Of a stretch of 64,000 nt of DNA, positions 35,408 to 47,508 are shown piece by piece. Origin of the DNA: Galerina marginata (taxonomy: Eukaryota > Basidiomycota > Agaricomycetes > Agaricales > Galerinaceae). The stretch spans positions 2,232,001 through 2,296,000 of the forward strand of contig JAECYW010000008.1 of the NCBI GenBank assembly GCA_023014335.1. The letters run 5' to 3'. Below the pieces are notes generated by a model, which saw nothing but the letters and a program-made list of their open reading frames with translations, ran no database searches and was not told the DNA's origin. The position numbers and the translations under genes were made by a program. Position 1 is the stretch's first letter. Every line of letters begins with the position of its first letter.

Positions 35408-37094
35408 GTGGTATTTTTGGTACTCCTCATAAAGAAATAATTAAGATGTGGGAGAAGGGCTGGACTACGAAAAACTCAAGCCAAGGAGCGTAACACCAGT
35501 GACTCGGAAATTCCATTTCGAAGAATCGTTGCAAAGTTTACACAGATCTGAATAAAAAGTGCGACAGAGCTTTAAATATCGGTGGGAAATGCTCTTCTGG
35601 TTGTTGTAAAAGTGAGCAATATTCTTTAATCAAGCGACGAAGGGAACCTTAAAAGCCGTGTCCAAAGTTCAAACGATCCACAGAAACTATAGGTACCGTA
35701 GTTGTTCTCGCCAGACCAGCCTACCTTCCCTCAGGCTTTCTTCTCATGGGGTGCCGGCGGCCACCTGAGAACGGGTTGCAATCGCTCTCGTCGTCAGTGA
35801 ATTACGAACAGGAAATCCTAGTAAGGAACCATACTAATGCAAAACCTCTGCTGGTTACAGCCGCAAAACCAAATTTTATGAGCGTAGTGTTCCTTTTTCA
35901 CCCCGAATTGTCAGAGAGTAACCATATCCTTTGGGCAGGCTCAACGAATCAGAGTCAACCTGCAGGTTGATCCAGAAAATGGAAGTAGCGTGCAAGTGCG
36001 TGTATAAAATTATCAGGACTAAGACAGAGGCGCTGTCCTTTCTTGTCCCCGCCGAGGATGCCGAAGCCCGCCGGTCCGGACTTACACACGCTGTGCCAAC
36101 TTGAACAACCTGTTTACTGAGTGTGTCCTCAACCACATTCCTCTATATCGATGAGACTCAGACACTAGGTAGGATCCGAGGATACAACGCGGCTTATCGA
36201 TTTTCCGTTTTTCGATCGGCACGAGAGTTAATGCACTCCTCGCTCCGGGTGCAATAATTCGGATTGATAGCGTCACTGCATCGGGCCCGGGGCTCTGGGG
36301 TCTGCCAGTTGAGGTCCGCCAGTGTCCCCCAACTCACTCTATTCAATGAAAGCCCCTTCCTAACACAAGTTGACAGAAGAAGCAACAAAAACATCATCGG
36401 TGAATTACAATTGACCCCGTGAGGCTGCCAAAGTTGGCTGGTACTTATCTTTCGGGCCGCCACTCGTTCATGGTTGTGTTCTAGGTTTGTAACGATAGAA
36501 TGCTTTGCAGGTTATCCTACGAAAGGTCAGTTGCGTCTTTTCTTTGGTCATCGATCAGGAAAGAGTCAAACGAATCCTTGCATGATGTCGCCAAGTCAGC
36601 GACCCCAGAGATATACATACCGTTAAGTTGGTGAAGACAGGACGAAAACGACACTCTTGTGGTTTATTTAATTAAAGGGTACTGAACCACGATTACCGGT
36701 CTTGGCATGCAGTTTCGAGTGACACTGGAGCCGACGGCGATTGAAATATTCAAGTCTCCAACATCGTGGGTGTTCATCGTTTGGCACTGAGCGAACTATA
36801 GGTTCTAACCGCCTTCTCCACTCGTGACAACCCTTCGATAATTGAAGAAAATAGTTTTGGTAAGCATATTATTACCGTTATAATAGAAACTCCAACTTCT
36901 TATGCATTTTCATCCTCAGATTGGTGCTTCCCCACTTCGACATGACGAGTTATGCCGAGCATCACTGCTTCATGACTTGCACAGCTGCCATACGAACTTC
37001 TTAGGTCAGAATGGTAATGAACTTCCTGGCGGCCGCGAGAAGTGACGGACCGCTCAGCGCTGTTATCTTTATTTCCAGGCTGATATGAAGAGCA

Positions 37095-37100
37095 TATAAT
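37095..37100 (+). promoter_or_regulatory. Putative TATA box of the GH28 gene
   Basis: TATAAT within GCATATAATGG lies 45 bases before the ATG at 37145. Confidence 0.4.
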
Positions 37101-37144
37101 GGAAGTCCACGGGCAAGCTGCCAGTACCCCATTCAAATCATCAG

Positions 37145-39251
37145 ATGGTCCTCAACATCTTTCGCACCAGCATCGCGGTGCTCTTAGCATCGTCCCTCGC
37201 GTATTCCCAATTGACGGGAAGGGTTGGCCCAATTACATCTCCTTCTGCCAAGCGACGCACCATTTGTAATGTTCTCGACTACGGCGGCTCAATTGACTCC
37301 TTGGTGAGCATCACTCCTGGTTCCCCGTCGCTCAAGTTCATTGATGCCTTACTTTTATTCCAAGGACATTGGCCCAGCAATTGCCGATACTTTCAAAAAC
37401 TGTGTGCTGCCAAACTCGGGATCCACTCTCTACGTCCCGCCGGGTAATTATAGCATGGCCACATGGGTAACGCTAAACAACGGCACGAAGTGGGCGTTCC
37501 AGATGGATGGTGTTATTACACGTACCGGTAAGTGCATAGGCCTTGAAGACCGTTCCGACCGATTGTAACATAATCAAATAAGCTACAACGGGTGGACATA
37601 TGATCATTATCCAGAATGCGAACGACTTCGAGATGTACTCCAGCAACAGTGCTGGGGCCATTCAAGGTAACGGCTACCAATGCAGAAACGCAGGGTACGG
37701 CGGTCCTCTCTCATTTAAATGCCCAATTTATTTACTCCATAATTCAAAACAACTCCAGGCCACGCCTTCTCCGAGTCGTCACCTCAAACAATTGGTCTGT
37801 TCATGATCTCATTTTTGTTGATTGTGAGCTATTTTCTGCCTATGTAATTACTGACAACTACTGAATATTTATCGCCCTTCTAGCTCCAGAATTCCATATC
37901 GTCGTGCAAACCGGCTCCAACGGTGAAATTTACAACCTCGCCATCCGAGGAACAAACCTTGGCGCATCTGATGGCATAGACATTTCCGGTAATATTGACC
38001 AAAACGAGCCAAAAATCGAAAATCACGCCTAACTGACGCTTATTAGGCGTTAATCACTGGGTCCACGATGTTGAAGTGACCAATCGCGACGAATGCGTTA
38101 CTATAAAAAACCCTGCTCACCACTTCCTTATCGAAAACATCTGGTGCAATCAGTCTGGCGGCTCTGCCATTGGATCTCTTGGTACGAATACCAATATCAC
38201 GAACATTGTCTATCGATATGTCTATACGAACGGCGGGAATCAGGCACTCATGATTAAGAGCAATGGAGGAAGTGGCTTCGTCAAAAATGTCATATTTGAA
38301 AACTTCTTGTCTCGCGGAACGGCGTATACTCTTAATATAGAGCAATACTGGGCTTCGATAGCAACTATCCCAGGCCCTGGAGTGCTACTGGAGAATATCC
38401 GATTCCAGGTATGAATTCGAAGATTCCTTGTACTTTTGATTCTCGTGCTCATGATTTTCCCGGCAGAACTGGGACGGTATCGCTGTCAACGGCACCCAAC
38501 GTGCTCCGATACAAATCCTCTGCGCAGATGGCGCTCCCTGCACGGGAATAACCGTCGAAAACGTCAATCTGTGGTCATCTACTGAGCAAGCCGTCATGAA
38601 GTGCCAAAGCGCATACGGACGTGGAGCGTGCTTACAAAATGGAACGGGAGGGAATTACACAACTACCACTGTCGCTTATAGTAAACCTCCCGGATTCACG
38701 ACTCCTCCTTCGCTTCCTGGAGATCTGGCTACTGGGTTCGCCACCAATTCACCCATTCCTATCCCGTGAGTCTATCCAGATTGGATTGAGCAGCAAATGA
38801 TACCTCTACAGTACTATTCCGTCTACATACTACCCAGGGAGGAAGCAGATCTCGCGTTTGGCGAAGAGTCTGTGCGTACACATTTGCATCCCACTTCTTG
38901 AAATACCATTAATTATAACTTTCTTGAAATGCAGCCCCGTCTACCAACCTACACCAACTCATACGACACCAAGCACACCGACACCAACCCCAACCGGTGT
39001 TGTCCCAGTGGTATTGCACCCTTAAATTAGCGCTTTGTGATAATGTCGTTAATTTGTTACTGACTTAGTTCGGTCGATGCGGAGGCCTAGGATATCACGG
39101 ATCCACCGTCTGTGCAGCCGGGTCTACATGCGACAATTTGGGTCCTGTGAGTTTTCATTCCGAGATAATGTCTATGCCAGACTGCTTACATCGGAGCTCA
39201 AACTAGATCATCTCGCTATGTCTACCTTGCCTCGGGAGTAAGGCGTGTTAG
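37145..39251 (+). CDS. Secreted GH28 rhamnogalacturonase-like enzyme with a C-terminal CBM1
   Basis: Signal peptide MVLNIFRTSIAVLLASSLAYS, then a right-handed beta-helix: VLDYGGSIDS, DIGPAIADTFKNCVLPN, STLYVPPGNYSM, MDGVITRT, AIQGNGYQCRNAG, PRLLRVVTSNNWSVHDLIFV. The catalytic region has GTNLGASDGIDISGVNHWV (first acidic residue), TNRDECVTIKNPAHHFLIEN (Asp-Glu in place of the polygalacturonase Asp-Asp), CNQSGGSAIGSLG (in place of GHG) and ALMIKSNGG. These replacements match rhamnogalacturonases, which cut the pectin backbone between GalA and Rha. A Pro/Thr linker (PVYQPTPTHTTPSTPTPTPT) leads to the CBM1, FGRCGGLGYHGSTVCAAGST then CDNLGP, and after a last intron IISLCLPCLGSKAC to the TAG at 39249-39251. 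About eight introns are implied. The CBM1 end is atypical (see findings). Confidence 0.88.
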
Positions 39252-40202
39252 ATATATACTTTTTTGTGCAAGTTGGAATGATCACCAATTCCGTTTTTGA
39301 ATTTCCATCTTTTTGTGCTTTCAGGGTTTTGTTTAGTTTTGTAGTTTTCTATAAACCATGGGTCGGGCGCTTATTCATAAGCGTCTCAATATACAAAAGC
39401 TGCCATGGATTTGATAAACGCCGTGAACATATAGTGACATCAGTACTTTTCTGCAGCGAGTTAAGCAGATGAAATCTCTTCATATCAGTAAGACCGACCC
39501 TTTGTGGAGGGCAACTAATCGGGCTACCTTTACTTGACTAGCTCTAGTACTAGCCGGTGAACTGGTGGAGTACGCAAGTTCAAGTTCAAATTTATGTATT
39601 CTCCGGCTCCCAGAATTCGATTCAACTCAGATGGGCGACGACAAACAAGTCTAGGTTTTCAATTTTCGGAATCCCATCGGGAGTCGAGGTCGGTGGTAAA
39701 TTTTTCGAGTGTACATATGACCAGAGTCAACGCGAGCTCGAGCCTCATACTACTGTACCCATCCCATTCCATGGCCCGTGCCCGGACGGAAATTCGGAAA
39801 CGTCGGAAAATATTGAGGGCTGTCGATAGTTATAGTCGGCTGGGTCGGTATATATATAGCGTACGGCAATACAGAACGGCAATACATACAGGACTGTAAT
39901 AGCATCGACGGTCGTGCCAAGTACGATAAAAGTACTCCTAAGAGCAACCTGAGAGGCCAAATTTATAGACGGCCGAGGATCTTCCGTGGTCTCGTACGCG
40001 TGAGCCCAGCCGAGTATAAGTATAGAGAGATACTAAGATAGAGTCCAGTAATCCCGTGTATGTCCCGTATCCCCGAGTCGATCAGTGCACCGCGCAGTAG
40101 TAGATCAAGAGGTAGGGTTATGCAATCCTATCCTTCACGGTGATATCGGGGCGTGCCGTTGGTCGAGGGCAGGACTGGGTTCGCCTGCAGTAGATGGAAG
40201 GA

Positions 40203-42775
40203 AAATCAAACATCGATCTGAGAGCCATCGGTATCACAACATGAGACACAGGGCTTCACGGGAGCACATTCATCACAGTAAGACTACGGGGTAAGGCATG
40301 GGGAGATGCACATGCCCTGTAGGCCTCGCTGTCAGTTGCTCGGCATTCGTTGAAGCTCTGTGGTGTGTATGTGGGTGAGATGGTAGTGGAATCATCGGTG
40401 AGGGGATACAGGCTCGGATTTAGGTTTGGCGGAATATGCCAGTGGTGAGTTAACCGTAGTGTGAGCTGGTGTTATCGAGGAGCAGCCGAGGAAGCTGCGA
40501 AGAAGTGCACTGGTACCTGGCGAGTGCAGAGGGTTTAGCGGGAACGAGCAAGGGCGACAAGAACGAAACAGACAGAGAGGAGTCAAAGCCGGGAGATGAA
40601 CTGCCAGACATCCTACACAGGCTCAAGATGTGCCTGAGGATGGTTTCATAAAAACAGGCAGATAGACAAATACATGTACACATATGATTTTATTTACCTT
40701 ATGACCACTCACTTTCACTGTAAGTAGGATATTGACCGCTACAGAGTATCAAAAAGTATTTAGTAAAATCAAAACACCGAGTCCTTAGCTGGAAACCATT
40801 GGGAACACAACATGAGGCACAGAGCTTTCTCGACATAACGAACAAGACTGCGGGGTAAGGCATGGCATGACAAGATACCGTGCTCTGTACGCCTCGCTGT
40901 CATGGACTCTTCAAAGCTCTGTGGTGCGCGTGTGTTGGGTTCGCCTGCAGTAGCTGGAAGGAAAATCAAACATTGATCTGAAAAGCCATCGGTATCACAA
41001 CATGAGACACAGATCTTCAAAGGCAGTGCGTATCACAGTAAGACTACGGGCTTGGCGAGATGCACATGCCCTGTACGTCTCGCTGTCAATTTCTCAGCAT
41101 TCGTTGAAGTTCTGTGGTGGGTTTGTTGATGAGATGGTAGACGAGAGCATCGGTGGGGGAATTAGAGGCCGGCTTTGGCTTTGGCTTTGGCGGAATGCTC
41201 TATGGTGAATTGACCATGGTGTGAGCTGGTGTGAGCTGGTGTTATCGAGGAGGAACCGAAGAAGCTGCAAGGAGGTCTGGCAGGACATTGAGCGCTACAG
41301 GAGGAGGGGGGTCAATTAGTGTTAGTAAAAACCAAACACCGAGTCGGATCTGAAAGCTTTCGGGAACACAACGTGGGCACAGAGCTCCAAGAGGATCGCC
41401 ACTTGTGAGAAAAGACTGCGGGGTAAGATACGGCAGGAAGAGAAGAGATGCGCGTGCACCGTACGCCTCGCTGTCTATGGTCTATGGGGTCGTTGAAGCT
41501 CTGTGGTGTGTGTGTGTGTGTTTGATGGCAGTGAGAGCGTTGGTGAAGGGATTGAAAGGCGCGTATTTGGTTTTGGCGCAATACGGTAGTTTGTGTGAGC
41601 TGGTATTGTCGAGGAGCAACCGAGGAAGGCGCGAGGAAGTGCGCTGGGTCCCTGGCGAGTGTGGTAAGAGGTTTGGCAGGAACGAGCAACGGCGACGGGA
41701 GTATCCTCTACGGCGATATCAGGGTATGTCGTTGGCCGAGGGCAGGATTGGGTTCGCCTATCGAATAGAAAAGTCAATCCACTGAGTCGGATCTGAAAGC
41801 CATCAGAAACACAAGATGCTTCCAGTCGCACTGCACTACAAGTAAGACTACGGCGTAAAGCACGGCATGAAGAGATGCGCGTGCGCTGTATGCCTCGCTG
41901 TCATGGATTCGCTGAAGCACTGTGGTGTGCGTGTGTAACGGCAGAGGGGTTCGAAAGGCTCGGAATTGGGGGAATGAGTTGGTGTGAGCTGGAATTATCG
42001 AAAAGAAACCGAGGAAGCTACGAGGAAGTACGCTGGTGCGTGGCGAGTGCGGTAAGAGGTTTGGCAGGAACGAGCAAGGGCGGTCGGAATTTAAACGAGA
42101 GAGAGGAGTCAAAGCCGGGAGATGAACTGCCAGATATCGTTACAAAGGCACAACTTGAAGCTTGAAGATTTGAATTCATAGAAAGTCAAACACACAGACA
42201 GGCGAAAACAGACGGTGTGGTCGGAGGATCGAACAGTGATCAAACACCGACGTGGAAAGCCATCTATCACAACATGAGACACAGAGCTTGTCTGGAGTTA
42301 TGGATAAGACTGCGGGGTAAGGCAAATGCATGAAGATATGCGCGTGCGCTGTGCGCCTCGCTGTCTATGGCGCAGGCATTCGTTGAAGCTCTGTGGTGTG
42401 TGTGAGCGGGTGTGTGTTTGATGGCAGTGGAGAGCGTTGGGGAGGGGGTTGAAAGCGTTGTATTTCGGCGTGGCGGAGTGGGGTGAGCTAGTGTTATCGA
42501 TCGCGAGGAGGAACCGAGGAAGCTGTGAGGAAGAACGCTGGTGCATTGCGAGTGTAGTGGGAGGTTTAGCGGGAACGAGCAAGGGGGATAAGGACGAGAT
42601 AGAGAGGAGTCAAGGCCAGGAGATGAACGTTCGATGAACTGCCAGAGAACGTCCAGGCACAGAGTGTGGCTGAGGGGGAGGGATTCATAGAAACAGACAG
42701 ACAGACGAATACACAGATAGTTTTATTCATCTTCCAACCACTCGCTTTCGCCGTAGGACGTTGACCACTACAACA
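40203..42775. repeat. Six degenerate direct copies of a unit of about 500 bp
   Basis: Blocks such as CACAACATGAGACACAGAGC, GGGGTAAGGCAT, GTACGCCTCGCTGTC, GTTGAAGCTCTGTGGTG, GTGAGCTGGTGTTATCGAGG and AACCGAGGAAGCT recur in the same order. Copies lie at about 40203-40760, 40775-40945 (short), 40955-41290, 41330-41720, 41780-42165 and 42235-42775. The first and last are the longest and also share the end segment with ACCACTCGCTTTC or a close variant and an AGGAGTCAA...GAGATGAAC block. Boundaries are approximate. Confidence 0.7.
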
Positions 42776-43402
42776 GCACAGCCGCGCGCATTCGGGCAAA
42801 CGGCGGGGGCGGGGACCTCATTTCCCGAAGCGAGTGATGCGAGCCTCGTGCCGAGCCGATGCAGAGTACTCCAGACTCCAGAGGCGGTGTCATCAACGAC
42901 GTCAATAATGTCACATCTGACTCGGGGCAGGCCGCAAAGGCGCGATATTGTTTGCTTATGAACACAAATTATTAGGGTTCTGCCAGGCAGCAGCAGCTGT
43001 GCCCGGGCCTGGCCTGGGGTTCGGGCGGAAAGCGAGTGAATATTTTTTTTTTGTGATGTGAGACTCACAGTGACGAGAATTAAACAAACAAGGGTAATTC
43101 CGAGGATGGGTACGGGTACGCGTAGGGTCCTAGTTGGTTGGTGTCCGTCTGTGCGCTATAGCGCAGTCGGATATACAGCATTGTTGGACATTCTTGGCTG
43201 TCGGTGAAATTGGAGGGCAAAAAATAAGAGGCAGAACCGAGCAAGAGGGAAGAGCCGACCGAAAAAGGAAGTGTTGGAATGGATGGAATGACCACGGAAA
43301 AGTTTAGCTAAGCCGGTTAATGACACGATCCATTCCTCTCTCAACTTTTCTTTCACTTTCTCCTCTTACTGCTGTCTGGTGTGCATGAATTGAACCAGGC
43401 AG

Positions 43403-43409
43403 TATATAT
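43403..43409 (+). promoter_or_regulatory. Putative TATA box of the C2H2 gene
   Basis: TATATAT lies 132 bases before the ATG at 43541. Motif and distance are the only evidence. Confidence 0.3.
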
Positions 43410-43540
43410 TCGAATTCTATATCTACGACCCACGACGAACGGACCGACTTGCTAGTTGACATCATCATACCCGACTAGGCCACTACCACTACCTGCACCG
43501 ACCAGCTCAGTCCCCAGAACCCAGCGCACAGCCAGCCAGC

Positions 43541-46314
43541 ATGGCAGCCGTCGATGCGAGCTCGAACCCCCGCGCTACCCCAGTTCCCATTCGCCCGCCC
43601 CCACTTGACGTACGTCTTTCCCGCATCTCCCAGTGGTCGGTGTCGGCCTTGGCCTTGTCCATGGCCTTGAGCATGTTCCCACTGCATACCCATACCAAAG
43701 CAGTGCCACACCGACCCAGCAATACACAGACCAAAGCTAACACCCCTCCTCTGCTCCTAGCAATCCGACGCCATCACGAGTCTGCTCTCACTGAGCATCG
43801 CCGCAGCCAGCGCCCTGCCCGTCAGCTCCGGCGCCAATCCCAATCCCAATCCCGCTGCGGCCACTAGTGCTGGTGCTAGTCTGGGCTCGCAGGCAAGCAC
43901 GACAGCTGCTGGGAAGCACCACCGGAGGCTGGGGTCTACGGGCAAGACGAGGCGGAGGTTGAGCGATGCGAGAGAGGCGTCGGCTAGACCCTTGTGCGTA
44001 CTTTCTCTTCTTCTCTCTGCTTCTCCCCCTCCTTTTCTTGTCTTGCTTTCCTGCATTGCACCTCTTCGCACTGTCTTTCGTATGCCCTCAAACCCTCCCT
44101 CTTTTTCGGTGTGCAAATAAAATTTGCCCGCACATCGAACAACGACAATCAAGCACAGCTGCATCATTCTCCTTGTCAACCCCTTACTTTACCTTGTCCA
44201 TCCAATAATCAACGGTTATATTTAACTCGCACCCACCTCTCACCTCCCCCAAATCACACAATCACACCTGCTCTCAGACCAATCACGTCCCGTCCTGTCC
44301 TCGCCCTTTTTATGCTCGCTTTTCTTTCCCTCAATCAACTCTACATGACAAACACTTACTGACTCATGCCAAAAAAATAATTTAGACTCGCCTCTTCCAC
44401 CACGCCCACCGCCACATCAGGCGCCGCGCTCTCCCTCGCCGCGCTCTCCCTATCCACCTCCCCCCCGTCCGCACACCCGCACGCGCACGTCATCGGCCAC
44501 GGACACGGCCACGCGCACTCACATTCATACTCCCACGCGTACTCCCCGCTCGCACCTAAGCCGACCTCAGGCTCAGGCTCAGGCTCTGGCGTGTCGATCA
44601 CGGTTCTCTCAGGGTCAGCCCCGAACCCCATCTCCTTATCGGTGACCTCTTCGTCGACCAAGTCGGAGGACGAAGACGCTGTGCCGCCCAGCGAGGAGGG
44701 GAACGGGAGGGAGACGGGCACGTCCACGCCGATCAACATCTCAGGCGGGAAGACGAAGAAGCGCGGGGTGGACTACAAGTGCGAGAGCTGTGCCAAGGTT
44801 CGTTGCTTGTTCCCTCTCCTCGAAGTCGAGATCGTGTCGCCCGCTCAATCTAATCCGCCCATCTTTTTGTTATCTTATAGATATACCGCCACCCGAACTG
44901 CTTGAACAAGCATAGATGGGAACACACCCGACAATGGCGCGAAGCGTCCAAGTTCGTGCTCAGCAAGCACCAGCAGGTGCAGCTCTTGGAGGTACGTCCC
45001 GTCCCGTCCCCCCCTTCACCCCTTCACTCCCGTCCAGTCCTGTCCTCGCACCCATGCCCATCCTCGCACCCGTTCTGACCCTCCCTACAATCACAGGCAG
45101 CAGCCATCCTCTCATACATGGGCAAAGACCCCACCTCCCTCCCTGAAGACCGCTCAGAATGGCCGTCCTTCCTCTCCGGCGGGTCGTTGCCCAAGGTCGA
45201 GCTCGCCCACGCTGGGTCTGCCACGTCCCCTTCCCCGTCCGCGTCTGCTGGTGCTGGTGCTGGTGCTCCTATGCCCGCGTACGGCTCCATCGGACACGCC
45301 CACGCCCACGCCAATCCCAGCGCTACCACCGCTGCAAGGACTTCCACGACGACGACGTACGCTTTACACCCGCACCCAATCCACATCTCAGCGTCCGTGC
45401 CGAACCCCAGTACTCTATCGTCCTCCTCCTCAGCAGCAATGGGATCCGGCCCAAGAATGCACGACTACGCCCTGAAAGGCCCGCGCGCGGCGACGCAGGT
45501 GCAGGTCGCGCCGGGGCTTATTGGGGTGCCGACTGTGTCTGGTGTTTCTTCGCATTCGCCTTCTCATTCGCCTTTGCATTCGACTGCAACGACGGGTGTG
45601 ATCAGCGCCGAGACAGGAGTGAGCGGGGGCGGGGAAGGGGGATGGTCCCTCCCCAGCTCCTCGGTACGCTCTGCCAGCTCGTCGGAGCCTGTGCCGGGGC
45701 TGGTGGGGAGGGGGTATACTCGGTCTCGTTCCGGGTCTGGGAGTGGGAGCGGCAGTGGGTCCGGCAGTGGGAGCTCTGAAGATGTGGATATCGATATCGA
45801 TATTGACATCGACATCGTCGGCGAGGGCGAGGGCGCGGGCGAGGATGGGATGGAGGAAGATCATCCGGGAAAGGCGAACGGACATGGACATGCGTATGTA
45901 GGGCCGAAGATCATCACGCCTGTCGCTGCGCCGCCTAGCATCGGGATGGGGATGGGGATGGGGCACAGTCCGGGGTATGGGTACGGACCTGGATACGGAT
46001 ATGGATATCCCGGGTATGCTTCGTACGGGGGTGGTGCGGGTGCGGGTGCGGGGTATGGGTATCCTGGGTCTGCAGGCGCAGGCACAGGCGGTGGCGTAGG
46101 AGCGTACCCACAGTCCTACGGGCGCCGCGGAGGCATGAAGAGAGAGGAGGATGAGATGAGCGTTGGGTTTAGTGTGCGGGAGGAGGATGAGGAGGATGAG
46201 GATGAGGAGGATGAGAGAGGGACAGGGACGAAGACGAAGGCAGGGGAGAGGAAGACGGAGAGGGAGAGGAAGTGGGATGGGATGGAGATGGAGGTTGATA
46301 TGGATATGGATTGA
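43541..46314 (+). CDS. C2H2 zinc-finger protein with extensive low-complexity regions
   Basis: ATG at 43541 (MAAVDASSNPRATPVPIRPP). Introns follow PPLD, SARPL, CESCAK and QVQLLE. The only recognisable domain is one C2H2 finger, YKCESCAKIYRHPNCLNKHR then WEH, with C-x2-C-x12-H-x3-H spacing; an intron cuts it after CESCAK. The finger is followed by REASKFVLSKHQQVQLLEAA and SYMGKDPTSLPEDRSEWPSF, a block conserved in basidiomycete homologues. The remaining roughly 600 residues are low complexity: His/Ala/Ser-rich, Ser-Gly runs, an alternating Asp-Ile run, Gly-Tyr repeats (GYGYGPGYGYGYPGY), and a C-terminal acidic tail (EEDEEDEDEED) ending at the TGA at 46312-46314. Probably nuclear and a DNA- or RNA-binding regulator; targets are unknown. 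The region is unusually GC-rich compared with its neighbours. Confidence 0.85.
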
Positions 46315-47508
46315 GCGTCGAGGAGGAGTGGGTGGAGATGAGATGAGCTGGGGCGTGTACGATGAAGATGGAGATGAGGCGAGGCGAGGATAAGATGGAA
46401 TGTATCATATCAAGATCCAGGGACTTTTTTTATTTTTTATCTTTTTTGTGGCTTTTTTTTCTTACGTTTTTCTTCCTCCTTTTTTCTTTTTTTTCGGCCT
46501 TTTGCTTTCTTTTTGTGTAGGATAGGATAAGGGTTGGATTTCATTCATTCTTCAGTTTTTTCTTCTTTTGCTTCTTCTTCTTGTCTCCACTTCACCTTTC
46601 TTCCACTTCCATTCTTCACGCCCATGCCCACTCTGTCTTCCTTTCACCCTCGACAGCCCACAAACCCCAGTCCACCGCATCACTTCATCATCTGGCTGCA
46701 CCCACAACACAACGCAACGCTGCCAATCACTACTCGCATCGCATTTTATTACATCTCCACCACACACACACACTCCACACCGCACCGGACGACGCTTCTC
46801 GAAGCCCGATCGATGATCACCCATCACGATCATCCATCCATTATCCACTCCACCGCCTGGTCTGCCTAATTTACCACCACTGCACCGTCGATATTTATCT
46901 CCTGCCGATTCTTCTTGGGCTTATGTTGTACGACTATCATTTTATTCGCAGCGGCGGAGCAGGTGGAGCCTTCTTTCTTTCTTCCCTGTCTGTCAACTTT
47001 TGGCATTCTTTTTATCTTTCTTTCCGTTTTTTGTTTCTGTTTCTTTCTTTTGCATATCCAACAACACCACAACCAACACCACAACCAACCAACAACCAAC
47101 AACCCACCACGAACACCATATCGTATCATATCATATCGCACCATATCATACCACCATATCATCCAACAGATCCCGCATTTCATGACCCCAACGAGATTCA
47201 TTCCCACTATACACGACTCTTTTTTTCTTTTTATATTTGGCCTTCCGGTTTTTCTTTCTTCTTCCTTCTTCTTTCTTCCCACTTTACTCTTCTCTTTTAT
47301 TTTGTTGTTCTACCATGTACGATGTAAGATGTCACTGTTTTTCCAATATCGCAAGCGCAATCGATGTACCTATGTACCACCACCCAACATTATTACCATT
47401 CATTGTTTCATTCTCACTTTTTCTTGTCTCTACGATCAGTGACCCATTGCTTGGTGTTTATTATATGAAAGGACTTATCACTACTAACTAGTTCTCAGCT
47501 CTTGATCT
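46315..47508. other. Pyrimidine-rich 3' flank and spacer
   Basis: About 1.2 kb dominated by T runs, TTC/TTCT tracts and CA-rich stretches (CACCACACACACACAC, CCAACAACACCACAACC). A plus-strand frame of 248 codons (46581-47327) is open only because of this composition; its translation is His/Ser/Leu/Phe simple sequence. Likely the 3' UTR of the C2H2 gene plus spacer. Confidence 0.5.

Larger units (their letters stand above)
34438..37144. other. Gene-poor stretch with a MITE and a hairpin
   Basis: Between the membrane protein gene and the GH28 gene. It contains the MITE at 34795-35196 and the foldback at 35356-35407, described separately. The remaining sequence has only short unassigned frames. 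Confidence 0.5.
39252..43540. other. Gene-poor stretch containing degenerate direct repeats
   Basis: No recognisable gene. The central part (40203-42775) is an array of imperfect copies described separately. Minus-strand frames of 60-130 codons in the array share fragments because the DNA repeats; none has a start, intron plan or domain that convinces. The right end is the promoter region of the C2H2 gene. Confidence 0.45.

Noticed and set aside
40203..42775. CRISPR-like array
   Set aside because: Units are about 500 bp, degenerate and have no short identical repeats with unique spacers, and the genome is eukaryotic.
46581..47327. A 248-codon open frame with many His, Ser and Phe
   Set aside because: It lies in CA- and T-rich simple sequence where stops are scarce, has no domain, and overlaps other open frames of similar quality.
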